Below are positions 1 through 11,500 of a DNA stretch of 64,000 nucleotides, in pieces; the stretch's first letter is position 1; each line of letters opens with the position of its first letter. Origin of the DNA: Phellopilus nigrolimitatus (lineage: Eukaryota > Basidiomycota > Agaricomycetes > Hymenochaetales > Hymenochaetaceae); assembly GCA_021029095.1 (NCBI GenBank), contig JAJOHG010000027.1, positions 62,001 to 126,000 of the forward strand, written 5' to 3'. The notes beneath the pieces are model-generated. The model had not been told where the DNA came from. It did not search any database and was given only the letters and a program-made list of their open reading frames with translations. The translations under genes were made by a program, and so were the position numbers.

Positions 1-490
1 ATACTTTCTTAGTACAGGCTCAATTGGCACACCCAGAAACTCCTCCTGTATGCACTGTACTAGGAGCGACGTGCTCGAAGGATGTTTGGCAGATGACGGG
101 GCTGAGGTGTCGATATTAGACAGGAAGGTGTCTGGAACGAGCACGAGTGACGGGTAATGGAGGTGCATGTGGTGCAGAGTTTTGACGTAGGTTTGGCAAT
201 CAGCGAGCTGGCACAAAATAAGCAAAAGCGGACGAGAATTCCATTTAACACTATCTAAAGCACCTGGATCAAGTCAACCTGACCCGTATCTTTGTCAAGC
301 GCCGCGATCCCGACTTCTCTGCCGACACCACGACCCTCGAGCACGGCGACTACAAAGCTTCCCTCGTGCCGGGACGACGCGGCCGTTAACGGACGTGCTG
401 TTGCTGGTCGAGACTGTACCTGTCCAGGGACGCGACTGTCCCGTAGTCGGTCTCAGGGTCATGACCGTTGATGAGTTAGGGACGCGCTGA
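1..490 (+). pseudogene. Decayed or partial coding fragment, unidentified
   Basis: From about 262 to 376 one plus frame reads a coding-like stretch (includes HGDYKASLVPGRR) that hits a stop. A second frame, shifted by one base, carries on from about 385 (includes LLLVETVPVQGRDCPVVGL) and stops at 490. The two pieces look like one C-terminal end broken by a frame change, or the tail of a gene that begins outside the window. I do not recognise the family. No start codon or splice pattern that repairs it was found, so this is a remnant call at low confidence. Confidence 0.25.
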
Positions 491-693
491 TGAAATGTTG
501 TGCGCTCATCATTTGCCGCGACGAGAATGCGTACAGAGCCCAGCAACTATTCAAGACAAGGTTTGAAGTAAGCGACACGACGACGACTTACACGAACGGC
601 CGACAAGCATACGTGACGCAAGATTCAAACAGGCTTGTCCGCCCGAATGTCTTCAGATGCATATATATACACCCTTGTCCTCTTACCACCGTC

Positions 694-2922
694 ATGTCTA
701 CAGACTGGAGAGCTCGCTGCGCAGCCCGTAAAAGGCAGCAGGAAGGAGAGATCCCCGAGGAATGGCGCATCGCCGTCCCTCTTCCAGACCAGCGCAATGT
801 GCTTGATATTCCTCGCACCTGTGGCTTGCTCACGAACAGGGAGTTGCTCATCACCGAGACTGTGGATGTCGAGTTCATGCTCAGAAAACTCGCCAGTGGA
901 GACTGGTCCTCTGTTGAAGTCACAACGGCGTTCTACAAGCGTGCGATCATCGCTCACCAACTTGTGCAGCTATGTTTCTTGAGTCAATCTGACTGCATGA
1001 TCTAACTTTAAAATCAGACCTAATTGCTTAACGGAAATTTTCGTCGAGCGTGCTCTTGCCAGAGCTAAGGAAATTGATGACTATCTAGTTAAAACAGGTA
1101 AAACTGTGGGTCCTCTGCACGGACTTCCCATCTCCGTCAAAGATCAGTTCTCCATGAAAGGTTTGGAAACAATTATGGGTGCATCCTGCCAGCTGCATAT
1201 CATGATTCTCCTCCCATTAACAAGGTTGTTCCACGCAGGATATGCATCATGGATAGGATCATATGCAGAGCACGATTCTGTACTCATTGAGATCTTGTAT
1301 GAAAATGGTGCTGTGCCATTTGTACGCACGAACGTTCCCCAGACGCTGGTGGTAAGCTCGAGGAAACTTGAACTCCGTTTAAGACAATATCATCGCAATT
1401 CTGACACTGTGTCAGTGGGGAGAGACATCTAACAATGTCTTTGGCAGAACGACCAACCCTTACAATACCTCTTTGACGCCAGGAGGGTCATCAGGTGGTG
1501 AAGGCGCTTTACTTGCCTTGAAGGGCAGCCCAATCGGCGTCGGTACTGACATCAGCGGGTGAGTAAGACTTTCCGATGATTTTCCCAGTGACTGCATGTA
1601 TAGATGTAGCTCGGTTCGCATACCAAGCGCCTTCTGCTCTCTGTACTCTCTCCGGCCGACGTCCGAGCGCTTCCCATACGGCGGGGCGCTCAACTCGCAG
1701 GACGGGCAGGCCTCGATTCCGTCCGTGCTCGGGCCGATGACAAACTCGCTCGCCGCGGTTCGCGTCTTCACGAAAGCCGTGCTCGACGCGGCGCCGTGGG
1801 ACCGCGACCCGCTCGTCGTGCGCCAACCGTGGAATGAGCGCGCATATGCGCTGGAGGGACACGGTGGACGCGGCGGACGCCTGTGTTTCGCGATTATGTG
1901 GGATAATGAGGTCGTCAAGCCATTTCCACCGCTCGTCCGCGCGATGAAAATGACGAAAGCCGCGCTAGAGGCGGCTGGTCACAAAGGTTGGTATACCACC
2001 TTACGTTAAACAATAATCTCATGATTTTTTTCCAAGTCATCGACTGGAAACCCCACCGACATCTTGAAATTTACAAGAATGCCGTTAGTTTTGGTGCACC
2101 ATTTTGAAATTTCTGGTTCATTTAGTCCACTTTTTATCATTAGGAGAGCATATTCTCAGCGGATGGCTATGAAGACTTTAAAAAGGAGTGTGAAAAGTCC
2201 GGCGAACCTCTCATTACTACGATGCGCCCCGAGGGCGAAGAAGACAAACTTCCTTTCGTATCGCCATTCGTCTGGACGTTGGTTGGCAAACCCCGCTCAC
2301 GATCGGCATACGAGGTATGCAGCTTTGTTACTTGAGAAGCGCCCCGTTGACTATCTATTTTTTTTTCAGCTTTGGCAACTCGTAAAAGAAAAGAAGGGGT
2401 TGCGCAAGTCACACCTCGACTACTGGCAAGCAACCGTCAGTCAAACTGGCACCGGCCGCCCAGTAGACAGCATCATCTCGCCGGTTACCGCATACCCTGC
2501 ATGCCCTCATGGGCTCAACACGTATGTTACTATTCTCACGTTTATTTGGACTGCTATATAACAGGCGTGCTTCGCTACACAGAGACTGCTTTTATACGAC
2601 GCTTGTGAACGCGATGGACTATTCGGCGGGCTGCTTCCCTGTGACGATCGTCGATCCAAAGCTCGATGCTCCAGCCCCGCCGCACGACTTCTACAATCAT
2701 GAGGACGAAGCGCTTCATGGAATATGTAGGTAGTTTTTTATGTCTAATCCTCGTAGTAAAGCTGAAGATACTTTTTCAACAGATAAACCAGAGTTATTTG
2801 AGAATGCGCCTGTCGGCCTTCAGTTGATTGGCAGGACGCAGGAAGAGGAGGCAGTCATCGCTATGACAGAGGTTGTGGACGAAGCCCTGAGGAAATACAA
2901 AATGGAACTGTCAAATAAATGA
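694..2922 (+). CDS. Amidase signature family hydrolase (acetamidase/fatty-acid-amide-hydrolase type)
   Basis: Predicted to hydrolyse amides to acid and ammonia/amine. The start is the ATG at 694 (MSTDWRARCAARKRQQ), followed by the conserved N-terminal block (FYKRAIIAHQL). The amidase Ser-cisSer-Lys triad is readable across exons: Lys in PLHGLPISVKDQF (~1110), the Gly/Ser signature PGGSSGGEGALLA (~1480) and the nucleophile region GVGTDISG followed after an intron by SVRIPSAF (~1540-1630). The C-terminal block ENAPVGLQLIGRTQEEEAV lies at ~2800. At least seven short introns are needed, and the length fits the ~550-residue fungal family. After the first intron the consensus frame (NCLTEIFVERALARA) is only reached if one base near 1019-1022 is skipped, so there is either an indel or unusual splicing. 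It is convergent with the oxidoreductase gene, 3' ends 199 bp apart. Substrate cannot be told from sequence. Confidence 0.88.
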
Positions 2923-3121
2923 AAAGGGGTAATGTATTTGTTAATCCATGAAATAAAAATGGACCAATTGATTCAGGCTACATTGAGTATAAATAACCAA
3001 AGTACATGAAAGGAATGCATGACAAGTGAGCTATAGGCACAACAGTTTTGAACTACAAAGCGACTACAGAATAACAAAGTTATTACAACGGCAAGCCTTT
3101 TCAAAATACATTGATACATGC

Positions 3122-4880
3122 TTATCCCCAGAGCTCTTCAATCAGGTCCTCTGCATGTGCCTTCTCCCAGCGTGTCTCGGTCACGCTCAAGCATTCAGGG
3201 AACCATGCCGCCGCATCACTCGCGCGGTCAAGTACCTGGAACGCAAGTGCACGCCCCGAGAGGAAAGCATGCGCCATCCCTTCACCGCTGTATCCCGCTG
3301 CAAGCCACTCACCAGGCGCAGCCAACGGTGCAATCCTTGCTTTCTCTGGCTCGTTCTTCTCCGACATGTTCTGAGTTGTCGGGGACAACTGAGGAGCAGC
3401 TCGCGCTGCAAGTTTAGGTGGGACGCGGCCAACCCAAGGGATACGGTCAGCAGAAATACCGATTATACCACTCCACATCGCCTTCACGCGACCCTCGAGC
3501 CACCGCGCGTCCTTGTCCTTCCCACCTTTTCCGTGATGATGCGGAAGTGTTTCACTTCCCCAATTCTCACCACCAAACAGGAGTGGCAGCACGCCTGCGA
3601 GATGTGCCGCGATACCGGGATTGAATTGCGAGTCATCTGACGTCCCTATCTCGCCGAGCCCGTCCTCGCCGGCCTGGACGAAGCCGCCACCGAACATGAG
3701 CTCATGCTCCGAGCCCGGAAGCTGTGTAAGGTAATCATACCCGACATGCTTATCGTAAAACACCCAGCTGCGGCCGCCATCAAGCGATGAGGGAGAAAGA
3801 GCGGTACCGGGACGTTGTGCTGTCATATTACCGCGCACGCAGAAAATCTTCGTGCGAAGTTCGGGGAGAAGATGAGAGCACCATGCATTGGTAGCATGTA
3901 CGACATGCGGGGTTAGAATCTTGCCCCGTGGAGTAACAACCGTATAAAGGAGGGAAGGGGAGGAGGGGGAAGGAGGTAATACCGCTGTACACGGAGTGTT
4001 AGTGGACAAGCAAAATCGATCGGCATGTTCATTAAGCAAACGGGCGAGAATGTTCGTGACGAAGCGATATGGATGAACGGCGCCTGCCATGTTATTGACG
4101 ACGCCGACAACGTTGGACGATAGATGAAACCTCTGTGAAGGAATTCCATGAGAAGATAAGATCAATAATAGCGCTGTTATGAGAGGAAAATCCGAAAATC
4201 ACTTCAATTGCTTCATCCCCTTCTACATAATTGTAGTCTTCTGTCTCCTCAGGCATGTCTTTCTTCCATTCCATAAGCTGGGCTTTAGCTTGTTCAAATG
4301 TTTTCGGTGCAAAATATACGTCAAGACTGTCGACCTCGCGCCCCTGACACTTATTCGATATGCCTTCCTCTGCAGCAGCAGCTAGTGTCTCACGAACATG
4401 CATTAGGCGGAAGCGAATGAGCTTTGCGGCCTGCTCTGCGCCGTGCTTCTTCTTGAGGTCCAGATAGTCATGGTGCAATGGTGGCTTGATATGCCCACCA
4501 TTTCTGACTTAAGATAAGCCCGAATCCCTGCAAGTCGCGAAAGATACTCACCTTCCAGTTGCCCCTGAGCATGCATCCCTCGCTTCTAGCATAACCACGT
4601 TGAACTCATCGCTTCCCTCACGGAATAGCGTGCGCGCAACGCTGGTCCCAGTGATGCCAGAGCCAATGATAACGACGTCGGCATACTCTGGCAGTGAATG
4701 CGGACGGTGAGAAGCTATAGGAGAGGGCACGTCGTGCCAGAAAGAAACAGTTGGATTCGCCACAGGAAGTCCTGGATCGACCTGAATGCGCTTCTGGAGG
4801 CGCTCGTATGAGGCAGACAGTTCGAGGACTTGCCTGACAGCAATGCGCAAGACCTTAACCTTGGAGACGATGACACCCAT
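3122..4880 (-). CDS. FAD-dependent oxidoreductase, DAO superfamily
   Basis: Three exons on the minus strand splice cleanly in frame. The chosen start is the ATG at 4880 (MGVIVSKVKVLRIAVRQ); an in-frame extension to 5102 looks like leader sequence. The dinucleotide-binding Rossmann motif VVIIGSGITGTSVAR sits at about residues 69-83, followed by the acidic ribose-binding end EARDACSGATGRNGGH. The middle includes AGAVHPYRFVTNILARL, and the C-terminus has the second FAD-contact glycine-rich stretch (GEWLAAGYSGEGMAHAF). Introns are at ~4480-4548 and ~4105-4170. Length is ~545 residues, normal for the fungal DAO-domain oxidoreductases. No signal peptide is evident. Expected activity is oxidation of an amine or amino-acid-like substrate with FAD; the substrate is unknown. 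Intact reading frame throughout. Confidence 0.9.
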
Positions 4881-5149
4881 GGCGAATGCGAGCTCAGAGT
4901 TCTGACTAGAGATAAGGTGAGAAAGAGAGACGTGCAACCTCGAGGTGGCGGCATTGTCCAAGGTCTTTATAGTAGAGCTTCGGCAGTGTGCCACAGCCGT
5001 ACACATTTTAGAGTCCGCGAACTCACCGAGATCAGCGTCGGCCTCTAGGGAAAATCCCCAAATATTATGGAAATTCCCAATAAGAACTTGACGAATTACC
5101 ACCGTCTATCTAACTTTTATCACCGCATCGGCGTTCTTTCTTCGACAGG

Positions 5150-5975
5150 CTCATATGTAGCTGATAATATTTTGAAGTGATAGGACAAAGGTCAAGTAAG
5201 ATCTGTCAATTGATTGATTGTCACAGCGACCATCAGCTGAAAGCGGACATCTCTATCACACATTTCTTTTCATCCCATCTTTTATATCTCACGATATGCG
5301 AACCGTGGAAGTCCTCGTTTATCAAAAGAGGAAGACCGCACATTCGTGGTTACTCGCCAGACAGCGTATTGCTCATGAAGGTTATGTGCTCAATATTTGA
5401 CACTCCCTCGCGCTGACAGAAACGTTGCCCTTCAAAAGCCTGAGCAATACTCGATCAAAGTGACCGACGAACCTCTGCCCTTCGCTTTGTGGGAGGACAG
5501 GCGCATCAATCCGCAAGTTCACGATTTCTAGTCAGTTGCCCTAGTTACTTCTCAGAGCATTTCCTACAGTGGCCAGTCCCTCCTCCTATATTGTAACAAA
5601 TACTACTTGCACCGAGGTCGCGTCTGGCTTGGCGATTGAAGGACTAGCCAAGACAATCGATAGCGAAGATAATCCTCTTCTGTATGAAACCACCGAGGCG
5701 CCGATAGAGAGTTACAACTAGTCACATTCGCTGACGCTGGTGAATCTCGCAGAAAATCGAGCGGGACCCGCTGCCTACTACATCTTGAGTGCGGAGAGCG
5801 CTTGAGCATTGGCGTAATCGACGCATCATACTTCACCTGGCTGACGGGGCTCCCTACTCCGCTGCCACCTGCCAGTCCGCAGACGTACCAAGAACTTGGC
5901 CTACCATGGTACGCGTCTAGAAAGCTGTTATCTACGAGGTAGACGATAGCATTGCCGCAGACACCCTGCATTAGC
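5150..5975 (+). pseudogene. Decayed protein-coding remnant, unidentified
   Basis: Several short plus-strand stretches look protein-coding but lie in different frames with stops between them: RNVALQKPEQYSIKVTDEP continuing to INPQVHDF then stop (~5417-5531), SGQSLLLYCNKYYLHRGR (~5570-5625), and SIGVIDASYFTWLTGLPTP continuing through QTYQELGLPWYASRK (~5805-5925). Canonical splicing did not join them into one frame. A broken copy of a conserved fungal protein is the simplest reading; a multi-intron real gene is not excluded. Family not recognised. Confidence 0.3.
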
Positions 5976-6139
5976 GCATAATGGTATTCCGGAGGTTCGG
6001 CAGGGGAAAGGTTCTCGCGTTTAGAGATTGAAAATGAGTACGGATTATATCTGTAAGATAGTTTTCCGCATATAAAGGATAGAGATGTTGCGGAGTCAAG
6101 CGGTCGTCTGATTTCCCTTCCACCGAGATTTTCTGTGCC

Positions 6140-8266
6140 CTACACCAGCCGCAATACAGCAACAGATTCTACATGTGCAGTCTGTGGGAACAGATCGAAG
6201 CCACGCACGCTCTCAAGGACATACTTCCCTGTCTTCTCCCCTTTCTCCACTTGGCTCGCACTTTTCTTGAGCAAAATCCCCACATCCCTCGCTTGCGTAT
6301 GCACATTGCAGCTCACATACACGACCGTCGTGCTTCTAAATGCCAGGAGCTGGTCAAGGAAATTTTCGTCGCAGCCCTTGCGTGGGGGATCAATGATGAC
6401 TGCCGTCGTGATAGGCGGAAAGTCTGGCACGGCTGCAAAGATATGCGCGGCGTCACCCGCGCGGAAGGTAACTTTGCCTTCTGGGATTTTGTTGAGCTGC
6501 GCGTTTCTCGTTGCGGAGGCGATAGACTCCGTGGACAGTTCAATGCCTGCAATTGTGCTGAAGTACGGGGAGAGCATGATAGAAAAGAGGCCAGCACCGC
6601 AATAGGCGTCAACAAGATGGGTAAGCGAAGTATTATCTTGAGGCGGGGGTCCGAATCGGAGGCACTGAGCGGGAAGATGGACTTTCGGACATATTCGACC
6701 AAAGGGACAAGGACAGAGTTGTTATTTTGGAAGAACGAGCCGGCGTTAAACTCGAAGAGCATGTCGCCAACTTTTTCGCGGACCTTTCCGCGGTGATCGG
6801 TGACGCAGACGTGCTCTTCTGACACTGCTGACTGTGATGCAGGATCCAAAGTCTCCGACGGCATAAGCAGCGAGTCTCGCAGCAAAAGGCTGACACCTTT
6901 CTTGTATGTATGCAATTTTCTGTGGGTTGATTTAGTAACTACGTTTATTATATCTACGTCTGGGCGAACTTACGCCAGAATACCTTCCCGTAGTGGTCCC
7001 AATTCGTTGTTGATCACTGGAGTAGAAATAGGACATTCCTATTGAAACGAGACGCATTGGTATTGATAAAACGATAGATATAAATCTACGCACTTCAATG
7101 TCTATAACTTCTCGTGTGCCAACCTTGTTAAATCCTATAGGTACCGTTGTCCCTTCCGGCAGTGCCTCTGGAATAGGCGCAGATTTATTTTTCTGGCGTC
7201 GAGGCAGTTTTATGGGTGCATCGAAATGAGGAGTAATTTTGGTTCGGTATCCGTACTGTAGGGGTGATGGGGCAGTCGGAAGGATATTCGGTACTGACGA
7301 GATTGGAAGCTCTATGATTGCGTGAACATCTCATTCAAGAACAGAATAAGAAAGTTGTTCGTGTTTTAGCACATACCAGAAAAGTTTTCATAGGCTCTGA
7401 CGACGACGGCACGCTTTAAGTCAAGTTGCGTTTCATAGGAAAGCATCTATTGAAAAGCAGCTGTTAACGATACGAGGAACTTTATCTCAACCTATTTAAG
7501 CGACCAAGAGGAAGATGGACAAACCTGGTATTGACACCCGCCGCATTTCTCGAAGTATCGGCACTTAATTCGGCTCATGTCCCGCATAGACGTATTAGGC
7601 TGCTCGACACTTATGAAATCGGCGAAGGAGTGCATTCTGGCGTTCCGATAGATCCTGACTCTCACTGTTTCACCAGGCAAAGAGAAGGGAACAACGACCA
7701 CCCAGGGATTTTTAGGTGATGGGGCGATAGCCAGACCTTCACCTTCATGAAAGAAAAAGGGAAGCGATGGTCATGACCCTCTCTACACAGACCCGCGCGT
7801 AGATGAGCTCACCGTTTGAAGAAAGCTGCTGTATCTCAACCTTCAATTCTTCACGAAACTTGAATGGTGCTTGCAAGTCTGTTCCATCCTCGATCGCACT
7901 ATCCACAGTATCTTGTCCAAGCAAACCAGTGACCTCGCGCCAGATAATATCATCGCGTGAGCAAGGCTCGATGTTGACGAGTTTTTTCCTATGCTTTTTC
8001 GCGCTTTTCGACAGACTTTTCTGTGTCCTTGAGACCTTCTCGGCACTTCCCCTGGTATTGCCAGAAGTCTCGGCGGGGACAGTGAGTTTTTCGATGGTAA
8101 AGCTAGGGGATTGTGACCGCGGTTTCTTGTCAGGAGCTGGAGTCGGACATGCTGGACTGAGTTCCCTCTTTTCTCCGATTTTTGGACTGTCCATCATGAG
8201 TCCGCAAAATGAAGTGGATTTGAGCAGAGAGCGTCGGCAATGTCGAGCACGACGAGCAAGCAGCAT
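6140..8266 (-). CDS. TRM2: tRNA (uracil-5-)-methyltransferase, TRM2/RumA family
   Basis: Makes 5-methyluridine (T54 in the T-loop) in tRNA with S-adenosylmethionine. From N- to C-terminus: a Lys/Ser-rich region, a TRAM-like OB-fold segment (VVVVPFSLPGETVRVRIYR, ~7650-7700), an Fe-S type cysteine cluster CRYFEKCGGCQYQ (~7530), the catalytic fold with FEFNAGSFFQNNNSVLVPL (~6760), the SAM motif with DAYCGAGLFSIMLSP split by an intron (~6580), IIDPPRKGCDENF (~6390), and the nucleophilic Cys in VVYVSCNVHTQARDVG (~6290) ending HVESVAVLRLV. Several introns. The start is ambiguous: ATG 8266 adds an Arg-rich, acid-free leader resembling a mitochondrial presequence, while ATG 8197 (MMDSPKIGEKREL) gives a cytosolic/nuclear form. 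It is divergent from UBR1, whose ATG lies ~270 bp away. Confidence 0.92.
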
Positions 8267-8533
8267 CGTATTTTGTCGATCGACGACGAAAAAGGCAGAA
8301 CGCGTCGCGGCAAGTAAACGCCACCCGTCGCGTGACCTGACTGAGCGAGCCTCCACTCACTCGAAGTTGAACGATAACTAATACAGCGGGTTCCGTCTTC
8401 ATGACTTGACTGGCGACACTGGCGACACCAACACCGACAACGACAGCGAGGTAGAATATCACTATCAGCATGTCGCGCTTGTCTTCGCTATTCTCTCTGG
8501 GCAGCTCGATGAGTCCGCAGAATAGGACCACCG
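8267..8533. promoter_or_regulatory. Shared intergenic promoter region, TRM2 (-) / UBR1 (+)
   Basis: About 267 bp separate the two divergent start codons, so both promoters must lie here or overlap the 5' ends. No clear TATA box was seen. If the TRM2 start at 8197 is used, the region widens to ~336 bp. Confidence 0.5.
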
Positions 8534-11500
8534 ATGGCCTCACCAGACTTCGCTTCACTCTCGAGACTCTTCCTGGCTCAAAGAAATACATTTTTACTCC
8601 AGGGACCCGCTCAGAGATCTTATCCTGAACTCTACGAAACATTCTGGGGCCCCCACGGCAATCATTTCTTGCCAAATGCCATCTCCTACTTGCCTGTGCA
8701 ACTGCTCCTCAGCGAAGTACAAACCCGCTATGGCTTTCACGGCGCCGGAGGGGAGGACCCAATTATTGCAGGGAAGTCATGCGGTCATATCTTCATGAAA
8801 GGGGAAAGCTGCTATCGTTGCAAGTGAGTCTACCTTCAATCCATTCCACTGGGCCTGCATTCTCAATTTATTCACAGAGATTGTGCTCTAGACGACAGCT
8901 GTGTCATGTGTGTTCGATGTTTTCATGCTACACATCATGAGAACCACAATGTAACTTTCTACATCGCCCAACAATCTGGAGGATGTTGTGATTGTGGTGA
9001 TCAGGAGGCTTGGCGCTATCCCACAGGTTGCCGGTACCACCCCCCAGCCGTGGATGCGTCCTCTGCCCCAGAACAGACGCCCAAAGCTGCACATCGCCCG
9101 CTGAACTTTGCGAACAATCCTCCGACCCTTTCCAATCGGCCGTCTGTTCCACCGGAACTATGGGATTCCATGTCCCGCACTGTGGCATATGCATTAGATT
9201 TCATTCTCGACACCTTGGATTATTCCCCAGATGAAACATTCTTGGCTGCGAGCGAAGAAGCGCTGTCAAATCAGCCGACAGCTGATCCGCTACGAAAGGA
9301 TCTCTATGCTGTTGTAGTTTGGAATGACGACAAGCACTCGTTCGATGAAGTTATTCGACATCTATCAGACACTTGCGGCTGCACAGTCGAGGAAGCTGCT
9401 AATCATGCGCGCAAAATCGATGAACACGGTCGCGACATTGTCGAGATGAGCAATTTTAACCCGCGTCTACTAGAAATCGCACAGGCGATCGCTAAGATTG
9501 ACCTTGGTGTAACCGTCCGAAGAGCATACGACTCGTTTCGAGAGCAAATCGCGGGAGTTCTCGTCGAGTGGCTGCTGGACTTGACGAAATGTCGATTCTT
9601 ATCTGACACAATGATCATTCGAGAGGTCATCGCAAATGAGTTCTTCAATCCTCGAAGGAAGGACATCCATTCTCTATTACAGAATCCTGAATGTGCGAAG
9701 GTTTTACAGGAAATTAATAATCCATTTCGTTTAGATTGGATGTTTTTATACCATACGAGGTTATGGAAGAAACCTCGTCTAAACCTGAAGGAACTGTATG
9801 TCTCGATCCTTACCCTTAGCCACGAGCATAAAATATCAGTTGGTCAGTATTCTCCTACACTCGATAGGCAACGCATGACTTAATATATCTTGTAGCTATT
9901 CACTTTGCAAATGTCTATCACTGGGTTATCGACTCATACCTTTTGGTGGACCGTGAGGCGGAGACGTCAATCAAGTACTTCGCCCTTCAACTTTTTACAG
10001 TCCCTTCTGTTGCCGCCCACATCGTGCAGGACCACCAAATTATCTCACGCCTCCTCGCGATCATCACTTCATTTTTTACTAACCAGATTCGGGATAAGCG
10101 TGTTGCATACCCTCCGGATCCACGGGCACAGATCGACGTGGACACGTTCCCATTCAAATCGAAGCGCTTTATGCCGGTATTCAGTGACCTGCGCTACATT
10201 GCACACAATCGGAGCGTACAGGAACTGATTGCGCATGACCGTTCGTATCTTGAACAGTTTGCGAGCACTTGCAGGCTCTTCATGTGCATCAATCCGAACA
10301 AGCGTGCAGCTTCGAGCCACGTCGAATACGAGACGGACGCGTGGATTAGTGTGTTCAATGTCACCCTCAGTCTATCTCGGGTCATCAAAGTGTATGGCGA
10401 GGCTTTTGTGCTTGCCTCGCCTCCCGAGCTCATCGAGGCGATCTACTGCGTTATTGGTAACATCTTCGAAATCTGTACACTGCAAGACGAGCGGATGGAC
10501 AGGATAAAGTTCGCGCCGATCGAATTTCATGATGTTGCACTTGGCGAGAAGACGGTTCAGATCGTCAAGTTCGATATTATGGAGGGTTGGGTTAGCTTCC
10601 ACCACTCGCTGCATTGGTTATTGGCGGAATTGCTCAAGCACGTCGATATGTTGAGCGACGAATCGTTACGACCGCATGGATTCAACAACATTCGGGAAGT
10701 GATCAAGTCTAGAGCAGCCACTCACGGTGTTTTAACTTTGATTGATTTTCCGCTCCGAGGTACGCATATTAAATTTTTCCGACGTACTGTATCTGATCAG
10801 GAATTACGTTAGTTTTGGCCATGATCGCTCAAATCCGAACTGGACTTTGGGTGCGAAATGGGTTTGTGATTCGCGGTCAACTATTGCACTACCGCGACTT
10901 CATGCTTCGAGAACTATGTTACGACCAAGACTTATTTGTCCTGCAGTCAGCGTTCGTTCTGCTAGACGATCCCGATGCGGCGCTCATCAGCATCATCGAC
11001 CGCTTCCAGCTCATCGACTGGTTCAATGGTGCAATCATCAGCGCAGTTTACGACGGCCCTCACCTCTACAGCATGGTCGAGGAGATATTATATATCTTCA
11101 TCACCATTTTGAGCGAGAATGCGAGCGCCTGTCAGATGAGCCTACGCACAGCCGTGCGACGTGAGATCATCCATGCACTAGCTGTTGGCGCATGCACGTA
11201 CACCGACCTTGTCAAGCGCGTGGCAGAGAGGATGGTAGACGACGTATGTTTCGACCACGTACTGCGAGAGGCAACGAACTTCCGCGCTCCCGAATCGACT
11301 ACGGACACGGGTATATATGAGCTGAAGGATGAGTGCTTCGACGAAGTTAATCCGTTCTTCTATCACTATACTCGCAACAAGCGCGAGGAGGTCGAGTCCA
11401 TTCTAAAAACGAGGTTGAAGAAGAAGACAGGTGTTGCAGACCCTGTCATCGTCCCACAGCCGATTGGAATCACTTCTGGGCCTTACCAAATCATAACGAC

